Made by a program: the position numbers and the translations under genes. Shown one piece after another: positions 60,282 to 64,000 of a stretch of DNA of 64,000 nucleotides (position 1 is the first letter of the stretch; each line of letters opens with the position of its first letter). The DNA is from Pseudomonadota bacterium (GTDB lineage Bacteria; Pseudomonadota; Alphaproteobacteria; Caulobacterales; Caulobacteraceae), in contig JAIUNU010000004.1 of NCBI GenBank assembly GCA_020161365.1, positions 124,001-188,000 of the forward strand, read 5' to 3'. The notes under the pieces were generated by a model, which was not told the DNA's origin, made no database searches, and worked only from the letters and a program-made list of their open reading frames with translations.

Positions 60282-61223
60282 ATGAGCGATAAGCCCGAGC
60301 AGAAAAAAGGCTGGTTCCAGCGCCTGACGTCCGGTCTGACCCGGTCCTCCCAGGCGATGACCGAGCAGGTCACGGGGGTCTTCACCAAGAAGCCTCTGGA
60401 CCAGGCGCAGCTGGACGCGCTGGAGGAGATGCTGATCGAGGCCGATCTTGGCCCGCAGATCGCCGCGCGCATCACCGAGGCCTTCGGCAAGGCGCGCTTT
60501 GGCAAGTCGTCGACCGACGAAGAGGTCAAGGAAGCCCTGGCCGAGTTGATCGCCGCCGAGCTTTCCGACCGTCAGGGCGACTTTGACCCGCTCAATGGCC
60601 CTCGCCCCTATGTCGTGCTGTTCATTGGCGTGAACGGATCGGGCAAGACCACCACGCTGGGCAAGATCGCTGCGGACCTGACCGAGAAGGGCGCTCGTGT
60701 CCTGATCGCCGCCGGCGACACCTTCCGCGCCGCCGCCGTCGAACAGCTGAAGGTCTGGGCCGACCGCGCGGGCGCCGACTTCATGTCCAAGCCCACCGGT
60801 TCGGACGCCGCCGCCCTGGCCTACGAGGCCGTCGAGCGGGCCAAGGCCGAGCACTATGACGTGGTGCTGATCGACACCGCCGGTCGACTGCAAAACAAGC
60901 AGGGCCTGATGGACGAACTCCTGAAGGTCATCCGCGTCGTGAAGAAGGTCGATCCGGATTATCCGCACGAGACGCTTCTGGTGCTGGACGCCACCGTCGG
61001 CCGCAACGCGCTTGCCCAAGAGAAGATCTTCGGCGGTCAGGTCGGGGTCTCGGGCATTGTCATGACCAAGCTGGACGGCACGGCGCGCGGCGGCGTCCTG
61101 GTGCCCGTGGCGCGCGCCTCCGACAGCCCGATCAAGCTGATCGGCGTCGGCGAGGGCGTCGAGGACCTGCAACCTTTCGACGCCCGGGCGTTTTCCCGCT
61201 CACTCGTCGGCCTGAAGGATTGA
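60282..61223 (+). CDS. ftsY: Signal recognition particle receptor FtsY
   Basis: This 313-residue SRP GTPase docks ribosome-SRP complexes at the membrane. G1 is FIGVNGSGKTTTLGKIA, G2 is GDTFRAAAVEQLKVW, G3 is IDTAGRLQNKQGL and G4 is TKLDGTARGG, with the closing GVGEGVEDLQPFD. The long acidic A domain of E. coli FtsY is absent; only a basic/hydrophobic helix (EQKKGWFQRLTSGLTRS) remains for membrane contact, as in other alphaproteobacteria. It is followed 3 bp later by yciB. Confidence 0.96.
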   Translation: MSDKPEQKKGWFQRLTSGLTRSSQAMTEQVTGVFTKKPLDQAQLDALEEMLIEADLGPQIAARITEAFGKARFGKSSTDEEVKEALAELIAAELSDRQGDFDPLNGPRPYVVLFIGVNGSGKTTTLGKIAADLTEKGARVLIAAGDTFRAAAVEQLKVWADRAGADFMSKPTGSDAAALAYEAVERAKAEHYDVVLIDTAGRLQNKQGLMDELLKVIRVVKKVDPDYPHETLLVLDATVGRNALAQEKIFGGQVGVSGIVMTKLDGTARGGVLVPVARASDSPIKLIGVGEGVEDLQPFDARAFSRSLVGLKD

Positions 61224-61226
61224 TCC

Positions 61227-61838
61227 GTGAGCGAAGCGCCCGCAGAGGCTCCTAAAAAGAACAGCGGCTGGGTTCGGACGGTCGTCGACTATGGCGCGGC
61301 CATCGCGTTCGGCGTGGCCTATTTCGTCACCAAGGACTTCCAGAAGGCGACCTGGGTGCTGGTCGCGGCGTCGGCCGCCGCCCTGGCGATCGGCTATGCC
61401 GTCGAGCGGCGTCTGGCTATCCTGCCGCTGTTCTTCGGCGGCATGGCGCTGGTTTTCGGGACCCTGGGCCTGATCTTCCACTCCGACGTGTTCGTGAAGA
61501 TCAAGGTGACGGTGATCAATCTGGCTCTGGCGGCCTTCCTGGTCGGCGGCGTGCTGATGAAGCGCCAGCCGCTCAAGGTGATCATGGGCGAGGCGCTCCA
61601 TCTGCCCGACGCAGCCTGGCGCACCCTGACCCTGCGCTACGGCGCCTATTTCGCACTGGTGGCCATCGTCAACGAGGTGGTGCGCAACACCCAGGACACC
61701 GACACCTGGGTCAAGTTCCGCCTGGCCCTGCTGCCGGTCGCGCTGGTGTTCGTCGCGACACAGCTGCCGTTCATGATGAAGCACATGGCCAAAGGCGACG
61801 ACCCCAAGGGCGCCGAGCCGCCGGACGCTGGGTTCTAG
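61227..61838 (+). CDS. yciB: Inner-membrane septation protein A (YciB/IspZ family)
   Basis: This 203-residue protein has five or six hydrophobic segments and the family sequence VVDYGAAIAFGVAYFV at the start, KIKVTVINLALAAFLVGGVLMKRQPLKVIMG in the middle and WVKFRLALLPVALVFVATQLPFMMKHM at the end. It begins with a GTG at 61227, three bases after ftsY, so co-transcription is likely. YciB is needed for normal septation in some species, but its molecular role is unclear. Confidence 0.92.
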   Translation: MSEAPAEAPKKNSGWVRTVVDYGAAIAFGVAYFVTKDFQKATWVLVAASAAALAIGYAVERRLAILPLFFGGMALVFGTLGLIFHSDVFVKIKVTVINLALAAFLVGGVLMKRQPLKVIMGEALHLPDAAWRTLTLRYGAYFALVAIVNEVVRNTQDTDTWVKFRLALLPVALVFVATQLPFMMKHMAKGDDPKGAEPPDAGF

Positions 61839-61959
61839 TCCGTCCTGGCGCCGTCGCCGCCGTTGAACCGTCCACGGACCGTTGTCGTCAAACCGACGTG
61901 TTCGGATGCTAGCCTTGATCCGTCGGCCGAGCATGGCCGAGCGAATAGGGGCGGCGACG

Positions 61960-62520
61960 ATGGCGAAGGGGAAGGGCGACAAGCAGGGCGCGACGCTTCT
62001 GGAGCGTTCGCCGAGTCACCTGCTTCACCGCGTGCTGCAGCTGGCCCTGGACATCTACGCCGAAGAGTGCGGTGACGCCGGCGTCACCCAAAGGCAGTTT
62101 GCGGTGCTGGCGGCCGTGGCCGAGAATGAGGGCGTCACGCAGACGGCTCTTGTCCGCGCCACCGGGATCGACCGCTCGACCCTGGCCGACATGGTCGCCC
62201 GGATGATCACCAAGGGCCATCTCGAACGTCAGCGCTCCAGCGAGGACGCCCGCGCCAACAGCGTGCGCCTGACCGAGGCCGGCCGCGAGGCGCTGGAGAC
62301 GATCCGCCCGATGGTGGCCATGGCCGACGCGCGCATCCTGGCGCTCCTGAAGCCGAGCAAGCGCGACGGGTTCCTGGATCTGCTGTCTGACATGGCCGGC
62401 GCCGAGCTTCATCCGGCCGAGGGCGAGCCCAAGGCCAAGAAGGTCAAGGCGCCGAAGGCCGAGAAGCCGAAAAAAGAGAAGAAGCCCAAGAAGGACAAGG
62501 CCGCCAAGAAGGCGGCCTGA
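61960..62520 (+). CDS. MarR-family regulator with histone-H1-like lysine-rich tail
   Basis: This 186-residue protein has a MarR winged helix at about residues 15-135 (FAVLAAVAENEGVTQTALVRATGIDRSTLADMVARMITKGHLERQRSSEDARANSVRLTEAGREAL). A C-terminal tail of about 40 residues consists mainly of lysine, alanine and proline (KAKKVKAPKAEKPKKEKK and so on). The tail resembles eukaryote-type H1 or alphaproteobacterial nucleoid tails and would bind DNA non-specifically. The start ATG at 61960 has AGGGG upstream; an earlier ATG at 61933 would add nine residues. Target and ligand are unknown. Confidence 0.85.
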   Translation: MAKGKGDKQGATLLERSPSHLLHRVLQLALDIYAEECGDAGVTQRQFAVLAAVAENEGVTQTALVRATGIDRSTLADMVARMITKGHLERQRSSEDARANSVRLTEAGREALETIRPMVAMADARILALLKPSKRDGFLDLLSDMAGAELHPAEGEPKAKKVKAPKAEKPKKEKKPKKDKAAKKAA

Positions 62521-62524
62521 CCGG

Positions 62525-62800
62525 CTAGACCACGATATTCAGCAAAGAGCCGGGCCGCAGGATCTTCGTGGGTTGGGCGTCCGGCTGCACGAACGGCTTC
62601 GGCGGCGCTTGGCGCTGCTGCGGCTGCGCCATGGTCTGCATCTGCACCGTCGAGGGCGCGGGGGCTGGTCGGGCCGGCGCAGCGTCGCCGAGGGCCGCCT
62701 GGAAGAACGCCGCGCGCGTCGAGGCGCCCTGACCCGCAGCGGGAGTCGAGTTCGTTTTCGACGGGACGTGGGGCCAACCGGCGGGGCGGACGGTGCTCAT
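62525..62800 (-). CDS. Hypothetical proline/alanine/glutamine-rich protein
   Basis: This 91-residue protein of low complexity (MSTVRPAGWPHVPSKTN at the start, a PQQRQAPPKPFVQPDAQPTKILRPGSLLNIVV-type end) has no recognised domain. It starts at the ATG at 62800; the frame opens with a TTG three codons earlier. The upstream region contains a CtrA half site and a GANTC site, suggesting cell-cycle expression. It converges on the MarR gene with 4 bp between stops. It may be a real Caulobacter-specific gene, but evidence is weak. Confidence 0.5.
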   Translation of the reverse strand: MSTVRPAGWPHVPSKTNSTPAAGQGASTRAAFFQAALGDAAPARPAPAPSTVQMQTMAQPQQRQAPPKPFVQPDAQPTKILRPGSLLNIVV

Positions 62801-62863
62801 GACTCGCAAGCTAACATGGTTAATGGAGCGTCGGCGAGTATGGTCAACGCCGCGTTAACGCGG
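62801..62863. promoter_or_regulatory. CcrM site, CtrA half site and 14-bp palindrome
   Basis: In 63 bp are found GACTC (62801-62805, a CcrM GANTC site), ATGGTTAA (62816-62823, the reverse complement of the CtrA half site TTAACCAT) and the perfect palindrome CCGCGTTAACGCGG (62850-62863). They lie between two divergent small genes. Confidence 0.4.
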
Positions 62864-62917
62864 TAGCTCCGCGACGTGAAAGCGCACCTGGCGCGGACGG
62901 CGGCGACGAGAGGCCCG

Positions 62918-63301
62918 ATGAACCGGCAGAAGATCATCTTCCTGATCGTCCTGGGCGCGGTCGCGGTGTTCATCGCCGCGATGGTCAACTCGATGCTGCC
63001 CAGCCATCAGACCCTGGCGAACGGCTATCGGGTCTCGGTCGGCGGCAAGGGCGAGACCTGGGTGCGCACGCCCGACCGCCAGACGCTGATCACCGACGTC
63101 ACGTCCGTCTGGGCCTCGGCCGACCGCATGCTGATCGAGCGCCACCCGACGGACGACAAGCCGCCCTTCAAGCTGCTCGACTGCGACTATCAGCTGGCGG
63201 TGGGGCAGGGGCCTCTGCGTCCGGTTCCTAAGGCCGAGGCCTTGGCGATGATGGCGGGGCTGGAGCGCGAAACCGCCTCGCCTAAGACCTGCGTCCGGTA
63301 G
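62918..63301 (+). CDS. Membrane-anchored hypothetical protein
   Basis: This 127-residue protein has one N-terminal membrane span (residues 6-26, IIFLIVLGAVAVFIAAMVNSML) and a periplasmic part with GYRVSVGGKGETWVRTPDRQTLITDVTSVW and two cysteines (LLDCDYQ, KTCVR) that may form a disulfide. No family is recognised. The ATG at 62918 follows GAGAGG; an upstream GTG-type start at 62876 is less likely. It converges on ccmG with a 5 bp gap. Confidence 0.65.
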   Translation: MNRQKIIFLIVLGAVAVFIAAMVNSMLPSHQTLANGYRVSVGGKGETWVRTPDRQTLITDVTSVWASADRMLIERHPTDDKPPFKLLDCDYQLAVGQGPLRPVPKAEALAMMAGLERETASPKTCVR

Positions 63302-63306
63302 CGCTG

Positions 63307-63819
63307 TTATCTGGCCTGACGCAGCAGGTCCTCGGCCGCCTCGGGCGTCAGCGGGCCGGTGTGTTTAGCGATGATCATGCCGTCGGAGCCGACGAGATAG
63401 GTCTCGGGGACGCCGGTGACGCCGAATTCGAGTCCCGCGCGGCCATCGCGATCGACGCGCTTGGCGGCGAAGGGGTCGCCAAGCCGGGTCAGGAAGGCCT
63501 GAGTATTGGCTGGGGCGTCCTTGTAGGCGACGCCAACCACTTTCACGCCCTGGGCCTTCAGGGCCATCAGCTGCGGATGCTCGACCTCGCAGGGCGCGCA
63601 CCAGGAGGCGAAGAAATTCACCAGGATCGGGCCCTGGCCCGCTTGCCGGATCGGCTCCGGACGGCCTGTCGCCAGGTCGGGCAGGGTCAGGGCGGGCATG
63701 GGTTTGCCGACCAGGGCCTGGGGCTGGACGCGCGGATCGCGCTTGAGCGCATAGCCGGCGAACAGCACCGCCAGGGCCGCCAGTACGATCAGCGGCGAGA
63801 AGGCTAGCCAGCGCTTCAC
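63307..63819 (-). CDS. ccmG: Thiol:disulfide interchange protein CcmG (DsbE)
   Basis: This 170-residue periplasmic thioredoxin-like protein keeps apocytochrome c cysteines reduced for haem attachment. One N-terminal anchor (about residues 7-24, FSPLIVLAALAVLFAGYA) is followed by the redox motif FFASWCAPCEVEHPQL and the cis-proline region GVPETYLVG. It starts with a GTG at 63819, whose GTGA overlaps the ccmD stop by three bases. It is the last of the ccm genes seen here. Confidence 0.94.
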   Translation of the reverse strand: MKRWLAFSPLIVLAALAVLFAGYALKRDPRVQPQALVGKPMPALTLPDLATGRPEPIRQAGQGPILVNFFASWCAPCEVEHPQLMALKAQGVKVVGVAYKDAPANTQAFLTRLGDPFAAKRVDRDGRAGLEFGVTGVPETYLVGSDGMIIAKHTGPLTPEAAEDLLRQAR

Positions 63820-63983
63820 GGGCGCTGCTCGTCAAACTCGGCTTGCAGGCGCTCGGCCTCGCGACGCCAGCGACGGGCCGTGGCCAGGCTGTCGCCGATC
63901 AGCCAGGCGAACGCCACGGCTGACACGGCGAAGGCGGGCCACAGGTAGATAGCGTATTTGCCGGCGTCGAAGTCAAAGCTCAT
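63816..63983 (-). CDS. ccmD: Haem exporter protein CcmD
   Basis: This 55-residue protein has a N-terminal membrane span (YAIYLWPAFAVSAVAFAWLI, residues 10-29) followed by a basic/amphipathic cytosolic tail (ARRWRREAERLQAEFDEQ), the CcmD pattern. It helps release holo-CcmE from the CcmABC complex. It is placed by its ATG at 63983, whose ATGA overlaps the preceding ccmC stop, and its stop overlaps the ccmG start. It is too short for most gene callers and easily missed. Confidence 0.85.
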   Translation of the reverse strand: MSFDFDAGKYAIYLWPAFAVSAVAFAWLIGDSLATARRWRREAERLQAEFDEQRP

Positions 63984-64000
63984 CGCGCGCCCTCCGCCAG
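63980..64000 (-). CDS. ccmC: Last six codons of the gene upstream of ccmD, probably ccmC
   Basis: Only the C-terminal residues LAEGAR and a TGA stop at 63980-63982 are in the window. The identity as the haem transporter subunit CcmC follows from the usual ccmC-ccmD-ccmG order and the ATGA overlap, not from the residues themselves. Confidence 0.5.
   Translation of the reverse strand: MAEGAR

Overview
The window is chromosomal DNA of a Caulobacter crescentus/vibrioides-type alphaproteobacterium. The decisive evidence is a 457-residue coiled-coil protein at 41625-42998 that I recognise as crescentin (CreS). It lies near FtsK and a holdfast acetyltransferase of the HfsK type, in the order I remember for the CB15 genome (HfsK CC_3689, CreS CC_3699, FtsK CC_3704). 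GC content is high throughout, several genes start with GTG or TTG, and 1-4 bp stop/start overlaps are common. I see no tRNA, rRNA, CRISPR array, prophage, transposase or IS, so this is core chromosome rather than an island.

Layout. 0-5 kb: the end of mltA, an Smr-domain gene, and a compact minus-strand operon (PfkB-type kinase, hisB, hisH, hisA, hisF, hisE). 5-14.7 kb: an ATP-grasp protein, nth, a DUF2244 protein, an Ada-like methyltransferase/regulator, hslV and hslU with an unrelated secreted-protein gene between them, a MoeB/ThiF-type E1 protein, an alpha/beta hydrolase and a CoA transferase. 14.7-21.3 kb: truncated haemoglobin, a 2-hydroxyacid dehydrogenase, an SH3-type exported protein, then fabA, fabB, a TPR/O-GlcNAc-transferase-like gene and fabI. 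21.3-27.9 kb: an EmrAB-type efflux operon with its own TetR gene, a 46-residue membrane protein, dut, coaBC, a lipoprotein and a DUF5076 protein. 27.9-37.6 kb: ubiB and ubiE, mutM, xth, a probable short independent transcript, lolA, ftsK, a 1.1 kb structured gene-free stretch and murI. 37.7-48.4 kb: an M3 peptidase, a degenerate TraB/GumN protein, an SRPBCC protein, creS, ahpD and oxyR, and an mlaA-C-D-E-F operon. 48.7-57.5 kb: a His-rich PadR regulator with a DUF2218 partner, the HfsK-type acetyltransferase, two tandem S9 prolyl oligopeptidase genes (one frameshifted), dapF and mtaB. 57.5-64 kb: a TerB-like/small protein/TerC cluster, a TRIC-family protein, ftsY, yciB, a MarR regulator with a lysine-rich tail, two small hypotheticals and the end of the cytochrome c maturation genes (ccmG, ccmD, ccmC end).

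Functional themes are envelope and shape (mltA, ftsK, creS, mla, lolA, murI, hfsK), fatty-acid synthesis, oxidative and DNA-damage repair (nth, mutM, xth, the Ada-like protein, oxyR/ahpD) and proteostasis (hslUV, M3 and S9 peptidases). The most interesting material is regulatory or non-coding: a promoter-to-terminator unit of about 120 nt between xth and lolA that may be an sRNA or a leaderless 25-codon mRNA; an exact 8-bp tandem duplication that breaks one peptidase gene; imperfect-palindrome repeats filling convergent gene ends; and dyad operators upstream of the efflux and PadR genes. All family assignments come from reading motifs; no database search was run.
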